A stretch of 64,000 bases of DNA, from assembly GCA_918797485.1 (NCBI GenBank), contig CAKKNE010000003.1, forward strand, positions 5,321,518-5,385,517. Reading direction: 5' to 3'. Both the position numbers and the translations under genes were made by a program. Below the pieces are notes generated by a model. The model saw only the letters and a list, made by a program, of their open reading frames with translations. It ran no database searches and was not told where the DNA came from. Shown here one piece after another: positions 21,621 to 31,846 of the stretch (the first letter of the stretch is position 1; each line of letters starts with the position of its first letter). This DNA is from Pelagomonas calceolata (taxonomy: Eukaryota; Sar; Pelagophyceae; Pelagomonadales; Pelagomonadaceae).

Positions 21621-22148
21621 ATGGACGATGATGCGAGCACGTACCGCGCGCCGGCCTCCGCGCTCCCGGCCTTTAGGTACTTCAGCCTCCCGGCGTCGCC
21701 CGTCGCGCCGCCGCCGAACCCGCTGTGGCTGACCCAGGAGAGCTGCGCGTTCAAGGCGACGACGGGCGTCGTGTTGGGCGCGGGCGTGGGCGCGATGATG
21801 GGCCTCTTCTTCGGCATCCTCGGCGCGGACCCGTCGGTGCCCGTGGGGCCCGGCGGCCGCGCGATCCCCGCCGCACCACTGGCGCACCAGGTCCGCGTCG
21901 CCTGGCGTGCGCTCGGCGACAAGGCGCTGTGGTACACGAAGTCGTTCGCCGTCATCACGGCGCTCTTCTCGGGCTGCGACTGCCTTTTCGAGAAGGCGCG
22001 CGGCAGGCACGACGCCATCAACGGGAGCCTCTCGGGCTGCGCCACGGGGGCAGTCCTCGCGGCCAAGCAAGGCCCCCAGGCGGCGTGTCTAGGGTGCGTC
22101 GGCTTCGCGGCGTTTTCCGTGGCCGTGGACGCGCTCATGCACCAGTAG
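21621..22148 (+). CDS. TIM22: Mitochondrial inner-membrane translocase TIM22
   Basis: Channel subunit of the carrier translocase, inserting multi-span proteins into the mitochondrial inner membrane. The Tim17/22/23 domain covers residues ~35-175: ESCAFKATTGVVLGAGVGA with the glycine zipper of TM1, KSFAVITALFSGCDCLFEKA, RGRHDAINGSLSGCATGAVL and a final GCVGFAAFSVAVD. Two Cys near TM1 and the CDCL/CATG cysteines match the TIM22 pattern better than TIM17 or TIM23. Length is 175 residues, typical. ATG at 21621 (MDDDASTYRAP). Intronless. Confidence 0.92.
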   Translation: MDDDASTYRAPASALPAFRYFSLPASPVAPPPNPLWLTQESCAFKATTGVVLGAGVGAMMGLFFGILGADPSVPVGPGGRAIPAAPLAHQVRVAWRALGDKALWYTKSFAVITALFSGCDCLFEKARGRHDAINGSLSGCATGAVLAAKQGPQAACLGCVGFAAFSVAVDALMHQ

Positions 22149-22638
22149 CGCCGCTGCGCTAGCGACGTGCTGGTTTACTCCGTTGGGCCTAGGGTGACTT
22201 TCCAAGGGGCTCTCCTCTGGTCTGCCAGTGTTTCCTTACTCGGGAGAAAGGGCAAGGTGATGCTCCGGACAGTCTAATTTATTTACTAAATAATTTAAAT
22301 AAATAAATTCAAGTTAATTAAGGAAGACCTAAAAATAGGAACAAGCTCCTAAGAGCCTTCTCCCTCAGGCTGCTCAGTCAGGATACCCAACCGGAGCTTC
22401 GAAATAGCAATTTAGTGTAGTAAATTGGTGTCATTGGCGCAGTGGAGCTTCAAGTTGTCACGGTTCCTTTATGTTTTTTAGTCCTAGTCTTTTTTAGTCC
22501 TAGTCTTCTTTAATTTACTAGTATTTATTCAAGTTTGCTTTGCTTAGAGTTAGCCTGAGGCTCAGGCTGAGGCTGCCTAGCCACCGTGACCACGACCGTT
22601 ATTTCTTTCTTTCACCACGGCCCGGGCGACCGTGACCG

Positions 22639-22662
<24 letters not shown>
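22149..22662. other. AT-rich spacer with (TTTA)n
   Basis: Convergent 3' ends. The stretch 22275-22320 is A/T only, and a (TTTA)n simple repeat lies at 22640-22672. Bases 22320-22420 share a repeat with 59285-59345 (core TTCGAAATAGCAA) and 33480-33520 (core GGAAGACCTA). Confidence 0.5.
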
Positions 22663-22669
<7 letters not shown>

Positions 22670-22672
22670 TTC
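22640..22672. repeat. (TTTA)n microsatellite
   Basis: About eight tandem 4-bp units in the 3' region of the GPATCH1 gene. Confidence 0.85.
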
Positions 22673-24425
22673 AAGTTATTTCTTTCTTTCTTCTTTTTCT
22701 GCCCGGACCTCCTCTTCTCCTTCCGCCGAGCCCGAGAGGGTGGCGGGGCGGATCTCAGGGCGGAAAACAGATCGCCGGGGGGCTTCCGCGACGCCGGCGC
22801 AGGCTGCGGCGGCGCCGGTGCCGGACGCGCCGACGCCGGGGAATCCTCGTCGTCTCGGTCGAAAACGGAGGAAAACTCGGCATCTGGAGCGCGCGGCGGT
22901 TCGGCCGGCGCGGCGTTTCCGGGCGACGGGGGCGCCGCGGGCGCGGCGTCGCTGCCGGGGAGGAACGCGCCGACGGCCGCGCCAAAGTTCTTCGAGGCGG
23001 TAGCGCCGGTCGTAACGCGCGGCGGCGGCGCCCCGCCGAATTGGCGCTCGCGGAGCGCCGCGGCGTCGGAGACCACGCGCGGCACCGGAATCCCGAAACG
23101 TTTGCAGAGGAGCGGCAGCGGCTGCCACGGATTCGACAGCCGCGTTGGCGGCTCCGCCCAGGACGCCGGCTCCGCGCGCGCCGGCGGGGCCGCCGCGGCG
23201 GACGGCGCGCGCGGGCGCGCGGGCGCCGCCGAGAGACCGCCGCGGAGGACCGGCTCCGCGGCCGGCCGCGTCGCGTCTGACGCCGACGCCGTGGCGAAGC
23301 GCGAGCCCATGGCCCTGGCCAAGCCCTCGAAGGCGCCCGCCGCGCCGAGCGCCGGCCGCGCGGGCGCGGCGGGCGCCGGAACTTTGCCCTCGAGCGCCGT
23401 GCGACGTCGAGCGACGCCGTCGGCGGCGACTTCGCCGGTCCGTTCACTGCGTGCGGCGAGCCAGGGCGACGCGAGCGGCGGAGTTTGGAAGGCGTGGACG
23501 CCCCGCCATGCCCGCGGTGGCCTCGCTAGCGCGGCTGGCGGCGGCGGCGGCGGCACCGCGGCCGCGCGCGAGAATCCAGCGAGCGTGCCCGGGCGCCGCG
23601 TCGCCGCGTCGCGTAGGCGACCGCCGGCGCCGAGCGCTGGCGTTCCGGCGAGAAGCCGCCCGGGACGGACGCCTGCGCCGTCGTCCTCCCCGGCGAACGC
23701 CGTCAGCGCGAATCGCTCGTCGCCGCCCCCGTAGACGTCGTCCTCGTCGTCGTGCAGCGCAAAGCCTGCGCGGCGGGGCCGCGTCGACAAAGGCGCCGAG
23801 ACCACGGGTGACGACCACGCGGCGCCGCGCCGCCCGCGTCGCGAAGGGCCGGCGTCCGAGTCGCGCGACCCCCCCCGGCACCGCCGAGGACGTCGTCGAC
23901 GCGGTACACGTCGCGGCCGGCGCGCGCGCCGGACGACCGCTCGAGCGCGCCGTCGTAGCCGACGCAGAAGCGGGCGCCGTCGAGCATCGGCACCGCGGCG
24001 GCGCGGCTCAGCGGGGCCCGGTCCTCCTCGTCCTCCTCGCCGGCGCCCGTCGCGTAGCGTCGTCGCTTCCGGCGCCGCCGCAGCAGGCGGACGAGCCGCG
24101 CGCCGTGGCGATGCGGCGCCTCCGACGGCGCGCGCGCGCCGGCGGTCGCCGGGCCCGCGGCGTCGCCCGCGCGGGACCCGTAGCCCGCGCCGACGGCGAC
24201 CGTCCGGCCGAGGAGCCCGTCCTCCGCGTCGCCAATCTCCTCGGGCCGCGCGCCGGCGACGCGCTGCCGCTTCGTACGCGAGCTCCGGAACGAGGCGGGC
24301 TGCCAGCCTTCGGCGCTGCCGACCGTGTTGTGGTAGCCGGCCGAGAACCCGCCGGCGAACGCGCCGTGGAAGCGCCGGCCGCGGTCGAGCTCCCGGCGGT
24401 ACCACGCGTCGTGGCCGTCGGCCAT
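22663..24425 (-). CDS. GPATCH1: GPATCH1/TOUGH-like splicing-associated protein
   Basis: Nuclear RNA-processing factor of the GPATCH1/TGH family. Exon 1 is 24425-23882, the intron 23881-23766 (GT-AG, 116 nt), exon 2 23765-22663. The N-terminus contains the family signature [19 protein letters not shown] followed by [17 protein letters not shown]. After the intron, [17 protein letters not shown] matches the acidic (G)xALxxxDDDxY segment. [18 protein letters not shown] matches the HPxxLLCKRFNVPxP motif. The C-terminus is Lys/Arg-rich. The G-patch itself (LLxxMGWxxGxGLG) is not recognisable where expected, though residues ~75-110 are Gly/Ala/Arg-rich. The family is clear from the three signatures; loss of the G-patch is odd. 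Confidence 0.85.
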
Positions 24426-25246
24426 GGTTAGGGTGTGTCCTCCTTCAATTGCTGCGGCAGCTTCGACAATTTGTGACCAATAGACCCGCCGCCGCGGCGG
24501 AATTCACGCCCGGGGGAAGTTGGCTAATTGCGTGCCAGGGCAGTTTTAACCTTCCATCAGCGCAGCGCAGCTAGAGCTTACCCATGCTCTTCCTAGTCTA
24601 GTGGAATACTGTAGGTAGCATGCATTATTCTTTGTGGTTTGGAGCAACCTGACGAGCACTAAGGCTGGGGAGTTTAAGACAAAGCTAAAGATAAATCACT
24701 GGCGATCGAGACTGGGGCTTCTGAGCTCGCGGGTTTCTACGTCGACAGCGTTTGGTTTCAATTGTCGCCCACCAGGCACTGGCAAAACCAACCCTCGGGG
24801 ACACCAGAAACCTCCGCGGCCCCCACTAACTTGAACTTGTTGGCATCTCACATTGACACCCTGTAGAAAACGGTACTCAACACAACTTGAAATTTGCCAG
24901 TGATGACACATTCAAGTTCAAGTTATCCGTTGCGGAGAATGAAGATGCATTAATCGCATTGTTGGAAAACCGCTGGGGTAAACACCTATTTAGGCACCCC
25001 ACCTATAACGATCTCAAACACTCATAGGCCGACAGCGTAATTCTACCGGCCACCTAGCGGGTATGGCGACTAGTGAATCTTGTACCACGGTACCGTGGTA
25101 CGGTACCATGGTACCAGCTCGTATCGACACCACTTGTCAGTATGCGCTGGCTAGGAGGCCCAAAAGAGATGCTGCCCGCATAGGCTGCTGCCTGCCTCAT
25201 CAGAGAAATCCGCACTGAAGAGGCTCCGGCGTGGCCAGCCGTAATA
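24426..25246. other. Divergent spacer with repeat and motif cluster
   Basis: Bases 24660-24755 repeat the block at 3757-3833. The GTACC cluster at 25080-25118 lies 130-167 bp before the next ATG. No gene seen. Confidence 0.5.
25080..25118. promoter_or_regulatory. GTACC motif cluster upstream of the PLOD-type gene
   Basis: Overlapping palindromes built from GGTACC, CCACGG and CCATGG, 130-167 bp 5' of the ATG at 25247. Confidence 0.5.
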
Positions 25247-26364
25247 ATGACGCACCGGACGGACCTGATCTGGTGGATCCTCGTCATTCGTGGCGATGTG
25301 GCGGCGCAATGCTTAGCCCGGGACGCGCTGGAGCTTGTGACTGTGGCTGACTCAGCTCCCCCGGGACTCTGCGCCCTCGGTTCGTCCGCGGTGCGTCACG
25401 GGTATCGCCTGACGATTCTCGGCGCAAACCGTTCGGCCTACCACGATCTATTGGAGTCCAAGCCTCGGATGCTGCTGAACTTTTTGAGGCGAGATGCCAG
25501 CTTGAACAACGTCGTCGCTTTCGTCGACGGTTTCGACGTGCTCGCGCAAAGAGGGCCCGGTGCAGCCCTCGCCGGCTGGGCGCACGTGGGTTCGCCTGAT
25601 ATCCTCTTCGGCAGCGAATCCTACTGTTTTCCCTTCCGTCGGGGGCGAACGCCGTCATTATACTGCCGCCGGACCGTCCAGACCCTCCGCGTCGGCGACA
25701 AGCTCGTCTGCCTTGGAAAGGCCCGCCGCCTCTACGCCGAGCTAGGCGTCGACGTCGTGCGCCACTGCGTCAAACTTGCCGGGACAGCGCCGGAAGAGTC
25801 TATCTTTCTCCCCAAACCAGGCGAGCGCATCATCTTTCCCTTCCTAAACTCGGGCCTCTACCTTGGCCGTCCAACGCAGTGTCTGAGGCATGGTGTGCAT
25901 TTTCCGACCTCTTGAAATCGCCCCTTGGCAATGAGCGCCGCGTCGCAGGCCGGGGACCGCTCGTGAAGCTCCTCGAGGCCTACCTCGAAACCTATGCACA
26001 AAGCCCAGCACTCGCTGGCCTTACGGACCAGGCTGTTTTCCACGAACTAGCGGCCACCAACCCCGCGCTGGCGACGGATAGAGAGGGCCACGTCTTCCTG
26101 AATGCCTGTTGCCCCCGTGGCGCACTTCGTCGTGGCCTCGCCGCCTGGAACGCATCGGCCGAGGCCTATGACCTTCCGGCGGCCCGAGCTGCGCCGGCTT
26201 TTCTCCACTGGAATGGCAACGTTGGCGAGGAGGATCCGACGCGCACGATGCTCATGAGTGCACACGCGCGCGTGCGCGCTCCTCGCGCCTGCCCCGGCGT
26301 CGTCCGTGTCCTCGGCGCACAAGGCGTCGCGGAAGACTATCACCGGCACTGTGACTTGGCTTAG
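25247..26364 (+). pseudogene. PLOD-type glycosyltransferase, interrupted by a frameshift
   Basis: Resembles the glycosyltransferase domain of procollagen lysyl hydroxylases/galactosyltransferases. The first part (25247-25880) has KPRMLLNFLRRDA, the metal-binding VVAFVDGFDVL, FGSESYCFPF and FLNSGLYLGRPT. The second part (25879-26364) continues with SEAWCAFSDLL, LTDQAVFHEL and a terminal FLHWNGN. The two parts are in different frames and meet at ~25880 with no room for an intron, so a one-base deletion (or two-base insertion) breaks the gene; a sequencing error is also possible. Read across the break, the domain looks complete (~370 residues). A short hydrophobic N-terminus could be a signal anchor. 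Confidence 0.6.
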
Positions 26365-26400
26365 CTTAAAGTGAACTTACTTTACTAGTCTTCAGGTTCA

Positions 26401-26500
26401 CTCCGTGTTTTGGTCGGTGGCGGAATTGTCCGTTGTCTTCTCTACGCGGACGACATTTGCCTCACAGCCGATGACCTTAGGGAAATATCAGAAATATCAG
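26401..26500 (+). mobile_element. Possible reverse-transcriptase remnant (YADD box)
   Basis: One frame reads GGGIVRCLLYADDICLTADD; the L-Y-A-D-D box with flanking hydrophobics is the catalytic motif of non-LTR retrotransposon reverse transcriptases. The frame is closed by stops on both sides (26386 and ~26520), so only a fragment remains. Confidence 0.4.
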
Positions 26501-26651
26501 CTCCGGGCACATGCCGGCTGATATAGCGTGCTGATAGGCGAGAGTAATGTAGCCATAGATCCGGCGACAGGGGGCTATGGCGTTGCAGATATATATCTAG
26601 GGGAGTTTTCACCTCACTCCCCCCTTCCTGGAACTCAAGCCGGGTCTTCAG

Positions 26652-26846
26652 CTAATTTACCGTTGAAATCATCATCACCGCGTATCCATCAGTAACCAAT
26701 TCCTTAACGATTTTCACTGGAATCTCCGAGTCGTTCTTATCTGTCAAACTGAACGGGTAGAGTCTGCCAGTGAATTCGGACCTGTGGACCCTCATGGTCA
26801 TTTCTTCTGATTTCTTTTTCTTTTTAGGTGTTTTGTCTTGTCTAGG
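26652..26846 (-). CDS. Small AT-rich frame inside the R2/R1 repeat block
   Basis: 64-65 residues starting MPRQDKTPKKKKKSEE and ending MMISTVN. The ATG and ~70 bp upstream are repeated at 8911-8985, where the frame soon stops. No family recognised. It is probably part of a mobile element; expression is unproven. Confidence 0.3.
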   Translation of the reverse strand, partial: PRQDKTPKKKKKSEEMTMRVHRSEFTGRLYPFSLTDKNDSEIPVKIVKELVTDGYAVMMISTVN

Positions 26847-26903
26847 CATTCACTGTAAAACACTCTACGTCAATAGGCAGAACCCTGTGGGCCCATAACC
26901 TAG

Positions 26904-27098
26904 CAAGAGTATGTCGCACTGGCAGCGTTATGTAAAGTAGCAGGGTCCTAGCTCACCAGCCGAGGGCTGGGCCAACCTAACTACGAGAGTGTTTTATAGC
27001 AAACTGTTGTTACACCGTAGCGTCAGAGACACTCGCTGTATAGACTCAAATATTAGAGAGTGGAGATACATATTAGGGCTAGTATGTTTCTCTAGATA
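26904..27098 (+). repeat. Dispersed repeat R1, copy 1
   Basis: Shares most of its length with 40549-40716, 49051-49219 and 58007-58204 (inverted): CAAGAGTATGTCGC, then CCAGCCGAGGGCTGG, GAGAGTGTTTTATAG, and ATATTAGAGAGTG. It is the most diverged copy and ends at a GTACC motif (27098-27112). Confidence 0.8.
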
Positions 27099-27115
27099 GG
27101 TACCGTAGGTACGGC
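27098..27115. promoter_or_regulatory. GTACC motif upstream of a sulfotransferase
   Basis: GGTACCGTAGGTACGG, 120-137 bp 5' of the ATG at 27235, directly joined to R1. Confidence 0.45.
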
Positions 27116-27234
27116 CGTGCGGGAAATGCACAATGCAGCAACGGCGCCGCAGTGCCTGGGTGTCTCGTGACTGGCAGTATAAGCGACGTTAAACCTAATC
27201 ACGTAACAGTCGTGTTTTCCACTTAAATTTTCTG

Positions 27235-28560
27235 ATGTCATATTGGTACTCCATTATAATGCGGGCCAGCTGCTGGGCATCCATCTGGGCCGTCACACAG
27301 GAGCGGCGCCTCACTCGCCCTGCCGTACTGTTTAATCATGTCCCTAGCACGGGAGGATCAACCTGGGAAGTACTTTGGAGTCGTTATGCTTGCGCAAGTA
27401 ACTTGACAGCTTGCCCCTATTCTGAAGCAGTCGGTCGCACGATTAGTGCTGATCGTCCGGCGTCGGGAACTCCCTACTGTAAGCCTTCTGACGACGTCGT
27501 TGCTAGCCACATGACGCCAGCTGGATTTCGCGCGCTCCGCGCCGCACGCGCCGCTTATTTGCCGCAAAAAAAGTACCTCACCGTCACAATGGTCCGCGAG
27601 CCCTGCGGTGCCACCCTCGCGCGATTTCTGCACCCGCAGCATGCGCACCATAGCATCGTTCCGCGGCTGTGCGAGGTAGATGCCTTCAAATTAACGTATG
27701 AGAGACCACATGCTAGAGAAGACGTAGACAAAAAAAACACACAGGTCCGCTCTGTTGCTCTTGGGGCCCCAAACGCGACAACCGCGTTCGAGGTGGCGCT
27801 GAACGAGTGGATTGGCGAAATCGCGAGCGGGGGTCACGCTGCCAAGTACCTCTACGTCCAAACAATATACCTCTTTGGCGCTCGGCTCAAGTCAGAGGCT
27901 GCTGCATATGAGGCACTGCGTTCTTACGACTTTGTCGGTCTCACCGAGCAGTTTGACGCATCTGTTTTGAAGGTTTTCTCCATGATCGGCTGCTCGTGTG
28001 CTGCAGCGTAGTGGAGGGGGGGGATTATTTGCACAACCCCATAGTCCCATCGCAGGCCGCCGGCGTATGTCCTGACAAACAGCGCAGATTCCAAAGCTGA
28101 CGCAGAAAAAGGCCCTATCAGCCGTGTGGGCGCGCTCCGTGCAAAATTGTTGCGCGACGGCAGCTGGTATCGCGTCCGAGCTACTGAGGCCGCCGCCGAT
28201 GGTGATGTCTTAGATGATTTTTACCTTTATGCAGCTTCAGAAAAGCGCTTCGTTGCTTCTGGACCTCCATCAGCCAACAGACTCGCCTCCTACAGGGCAT
28301 CATTTGCAGGCCAGCAGCCACCGATGCTACAAAGTGCTTGGTTTAGTGGTAATTCCCGAGTGGCTCTTGGAGAAGTCGACTATAGTAACACGGGCAACTG
28401 GCGTGCCCACTGGATTTGGCCTCTGTCGTGCGTCCGAGCCCCTCAGGAGCTGGTTCGCGACGCGTGCGAAGCGCGGTGCACGGAGCAGCGCGTCCACCTA
28501 GCCGCCTGGAGTGATTTTATCGATGCGGTGGTAGCAGGGTGCCCTGCGTGCCAACCGTAG
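27235..28560 (+). CDS. Heparan-sulfate-type sulfotransferase (Sulfotransfer_2-like)
   Basis: Golgi-type PAPS-dependent sulfotransferase for glycans. Exon 1 (27235-28007) has a short hydrophobic N-terminus, the 5'-PSB loop (LFNHVPSTGGSTWEVLW), the conserved SHM motif region (DDVVASHMTPAGF) and the 3'-PB strand (LTVTMVREPCGATLARFL). YDFVGLTEQFDASVLKVFSM precedes the intron. The proposed intron 28008-28055 (48 nt, GT-AG) removes the stop just after CSCAAA and continues in frame into exon 2 (28056-28560), where LDDFYLYAASEKRFV matches the family's final (D)xxLYxxAxxRF motif. Without splicing the first exon would end at 28013 as a truncated enzyme. Codon use is clearly less GC-rich than in flanking housekeeping genes. 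Confidence 0.7.
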
Positions 28561-29303
28561 ATCCGAATCTAGGCGCCCTGGACCGTAGACTTAGATAGTC
28601 GACGAAGAAACAATTCTGCGGTGAGTTGCACCGGCCGCGCACCACATAGCACCGCGCATTGCAACAAATCTCCCGGGCAATGGCTCCACGCCCATTCAAG
28701 TTGCACATTCCCTCCCTTCGTTCAAAGTCCTTACTTGCAATAATGGTCTCCGGTGCCAGCGGCCACATTGCTCTGCGGGAATTCAGGGTGAGGGATTACC
28801 ATGAGATGGGCAAGATTCGACCCTACTGGTGTCCCGGACCGTTTCATGTTGCTGATTTCTTTTCCGAGTCGAAGCTATTAAAGAAGAATCTACTCACCAC
28901 CAATGCCTACAGATTTTGCTACTTCTAGTAGAAAAATGCCCCATCCCTATCACTTCAAGTTGAAGTTGCCAGTGATCTGCGCGACAGGTCGAACAGGACG
29001 GCGTGCTCTAGAGGCGTACTCATCTGGGGACCAATGTCCGGCTTAGGGATACTAGTCCCATGCTCCCTGGCTGCCAAAGGCGGCTGGGTTGAATACCCGG
29101 AGCTTCGTAGACGTAAATAAAGACCGTATGTGCCCATATACTGTACGTGCCCATATCATAATACCGTAGGTATGATTCATAGCACTACCTACGGTACGGT
29201 ACCGTAGGTAAATTAGCAGATGAGAGCGACCTAGCTTCTTCCCCCAGGCTTAGAGGACGGCAATGATGAGCAATGTCTATCTCCCGCCCAGTGGAGAGGC
29301 ACC
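28561..29303. other. Intergenic spacer
   Basis: ~48% GC. A frame at 28659-28928 (start codon at 28680) has no recognisable family. Ends in the GTACC cluster 29160-29213. Confidence 0.4.
29160..29213. promoter_or_regulatory. GTACC motif cluster upstream of the 29.3-kb gene
   Basis: TACCGTAGGTA units in both orientations, 91-144 bp 5' of the ATG at 29304. Confidence 0.5.
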
Positions 29304-30235
29304 ATGACTCCAAGGGTCGCTCTGTGTTGGCTTCCCAGTTTGGTGTCGGGGAAACTTTTGTTTGCGATGTACGGCGTAACGAGCCGTGCCGGGGGCTGCA
29401 ACAAAGGGCGACTGTTGGAGATGGTAGATAACTTGCGGCAACAGGACGTCGTCGACGTGTACACTTTTGCGAATGCCGTTTCAGTCATCGACAGCGTGTC
29501 GGTTTCGTCCCTGGAAGACAGTAATTTTCTTGCCTCCTTCTCGGACACTTACGAGCGTGAAAGGCAGCACATTGTTGACGAGCACGTGGCGGCTTACTGT
29601 CGGCTCCACGCGTGCTCCTATGCGAAGGGCGGAATGCATCGCCACAAAGGTGCTCTCATGCGAAAACAATCCATCTCATTTGGATACTGATTTTAGGCAA
29701 CAAGACAATTTACTGGAACCCCTACACGCCTGCGATGACCAAGAACGCCGTGCGGCAGCTCTACGAGGAATGGCGCGTGAGTCGATATTTGGCGAGGTCG
29801 AATGCCAAATACGACGCCGTCGTCGCCGTCACTGCCGACATTTTCCCCTTCTACAATATTTCCAAGGGCGACGTCGACGCTGTCAAAGCGAACGAGGCGC
29901 TCGTCTATGGCACTCGGAACACTGACGCGAACGGATTCACGAACGGTTTCTTTCTCGGTTCCCATTCGGCCATGCAAAAGCTCCTGGGTCGCTGGGACCT
30001 GGGCGAGACCCTGTTTCCTAACGCAGGCGACTTCGAGTTCCAGGTTCGAGAAACCTTCGAAAAATACGGGTTTCGGCGAGTACTCTTCACGGGCATGCCC
30101 CAGGAACAATGTGCCTCATTTGTAAAGATTCGACGTAGTCGCCAACACAATTGCGTCTTTGGCATGAAACCAAGAGACGAAGCCACCCTCCGGCGAGCGG
30201 GCTGCCTCGTGAGTCGACGTGCGAAGCCACCGTGA
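29304..30235 (+). CDS. Glycosyltransferase-like secretory protein, family uncertain
   Basis: Exon 1 29304-29649, intron 29650-29696 (47 nt, GT-AG), exon 2 29697-30235, about 294 residues. The N-terminus has a hydrophobic segment (VALCWLPSLVSGKLLFAMYG). The remaining features are an acidic/Tyr segment (SFSDTYERERQHIVDEHVAA), then YDAVVAVTADIFPFYNIS and DANGFTNGFFLGSHSAMQ. This is the order seen in algal and giant-virus-type glycosyltransferases, where a variable (R/T)xDI strand is followed by ND-F-x-x-G-S. The intron removes an in-frame stop and restores frame. I do not recognise a named family; a glycosyltransferase role rests on this pattern and on neighbouring glycan genes. Confidence 0.45.
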
Positions 30236-30829
30236 CCCTGCTTTGATTTAGTCAGAATGTAAACAAGCAAGACTGGCAATCACCCCCCTAGCAGCGCACC
30301 CATGATACGCCCCAGGCTGTGAATCACCCCGGGCCCTCCGACGGCCCCGGCCCGTCCGAGCCGGGGATTGGGCCCCGGGTAGGCTTCCCGGGAAGCTAGA
30401 GGAGGAAGCCGAATTTCCAGATTCGTTCTTGGAACTGAGGCACCTGGGGGCATCCTAAGGACGCCTCGACACCGCTTTACTCGGGAGAGATGACTTTCGC
30501 GGTGGGACACGGCTCTAAGGGACGGGGCCACGAGTACCACTGGCATCATGATAGTGTCAAGTTGCCCTGTCATGTTGGGACCCTCATGTTTCGTTTTTTT
30601 TTTGCCAAAACGAAAGCCGCCCACGCCGGTGATGTAGTCTCCCGAGGACCCTTAGGTACCTGTTGCGTGGGGTGGATTCGCAAACTTGCCAGTGGCCATT
30701 TAGCTTGATGGTGTGCCAAAAGCATACCAAAAGCATCGCCCGGCTCGACGTCCGCGGCGCGAGATGGGCATCAGGTACCCCTATATCTCTCTTCTACTAG
30801 TATATGGCAACCTGAGTAGCAAGTAATTC
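30236..30829. other. Intergenic spacer
   Basis: Convergent 3' ends. GC-rich inverted segments at 30320-30395 (CCCGGGCC-type palindromes). No gene recognised. Confidence 0.4.
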
Positions 30830-31327
30830 CTATAACTTACCACCGCGCCTAATGAGCAGATAGAACAGCCACGAGTCCACCGCCGCGAGCGTGGCAGCAG
30901 TCAGCGCGAGAACCGCCCTCTTCCGACGACGCCGGTTTTGGATCGCGTTGAGTTCTGAATTTGACAGCGTCGCGATGCGTTGCATGTCTCCAGCTTGCCG
31001 ACTCGTCACGTCGAGAATTTTGCGCTGGTCGACAAGGCGATCGAGAGTCGCAGCGCCAAGGACTGCCGCATTCTCGGCGGCCTCGCACGATTCCTCGATG
31101 AGTGTCGACGTCTCGTGGTCGCTCCTGCGCAGTTCAACTTCTCGTGTCGCGCCGTAACCCGAGGCGATCCTCGAGTCAACGCGCAGCCCCACGCCAGATG
31201 CCTCGTTGCTGATCTGGGCAGGACGCGCGAGGCTCGACGTGACGCTGGTGATCTCGCCTGCCTCTATCTTTCGTTGCTTGGCGACGAACGCCGATTCCTC
31301 ATACTCGTGCAGATCGATGCGTGCCAT
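30830..31327 (-). CDS. Qb/Qc-type SNARE, tail-anchored
   Basis: Membrane-fusion SNARE. ATG at 31325-31327 (MARIDLHEYEESAF). The C-terminus is a 20-residue hydrophobic anchor (AVLALTAATLAAVDSWLFYL) preceded by RRRRKR and followed by four charged residues, a tail-anchor topology. Before it, residues ~75-140 form an amphipathic helix with heptads and a central LVDQRKIL in which Gln would sit at the zero layer, as in VTI1/membrin-type Qb-SNAREs. Length is 165 residues, short for VTI1 (~220), so the N-terminal three-helix domain is reduced. A GTACC array lies 60-138 bp upstream. Confidence 0.6.
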   Translation of the reverse strand: MARIDLHEYEESAFVAKQRKIEAGEITSVTSSLARPAQISNEASGVGLRVDSRIASGYGATREVELRRSDHETSTLIEESCEAAENAAVLGAATLDRLVDQRKILDVTSRQAGDMQRIATLSNSELNAIQNRRRRKRAVLALTAATLAAVDSWLFYLLIRRGGKL

Positions 31328-31846
31328 TAAGCTGCCTTGATGCGGTGACACTCCGAAAGGGCATTGTCCTCATTTGGGACCTTCGGTACATACGTACGGT
31401 AACGGTACAGTATGTACCTGTTATGACATCGTACCGTAGGTACCTACCTACGGTACCGCACGTAGAGAGAGAAACTACAGCGATTGTGCTATGATACTGT
31501 AGTTACCTTTATCTAGAGCTCCTCTCAGGTTCTAGTAGATATCAGAGGCTAGTGGCCTGTATCTTAGGATACTTCCTTCTCCCTCTTAATCTCCTTTATT
31601 CCAACTCTCAGGCTGTCTTCTCCGAGTCAGGGTTGAGGGGGTTCCCACACTCTCACGTTTCAGTGAGAGTTCTTCCTGTTGGCATCTCCGTGTCACATTG
31701 ACACCCGAGAGACCTAGCTACAACAGCTGCATTGTGCACTTGCTGCACCCAGGTCTAGCACCCAGGGGGAACTTGAACTTTCAAGAAGTCGCCTCCGAGT
31801 CCCACTCCTAACTATACATCATCCCGAGTCACTTTTATTGATCGCA
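31328..31846. other. Spacer between SNARE and MetAP genes
   Basis: Holds the GTACC cluster 31388-31465. Bases 31786-31850 match 62920-62975 (shared CACTCCTAACTAT...GAGTCAC...TTTTATTGA), a dispersed repeat that supplies the AATAAAA-like 3' end of the MetAP gene. Confidence 0.5.
31388..31465. promoter_or_regulatory. GTACC motif array upstream of the SNARE gene
   Basis: Several GTACGGTAACGGTAC and TACCGTAGGTACC units, 60-138 bp 5' of the ATG at 31327 (minus). Confidence 0.5.

Larger units (their letters stand above)
26365..27234. other. Spacer with mobile-element remnants
   Basis: Contains a reverse-transcriptase-like YADD fragment (26401-26500), a small minus-strand frame (26652-26849), repeats R2 and R1, and a GTACC motif at 27098-27112. 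~45% GC. Confidence 0.5.
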
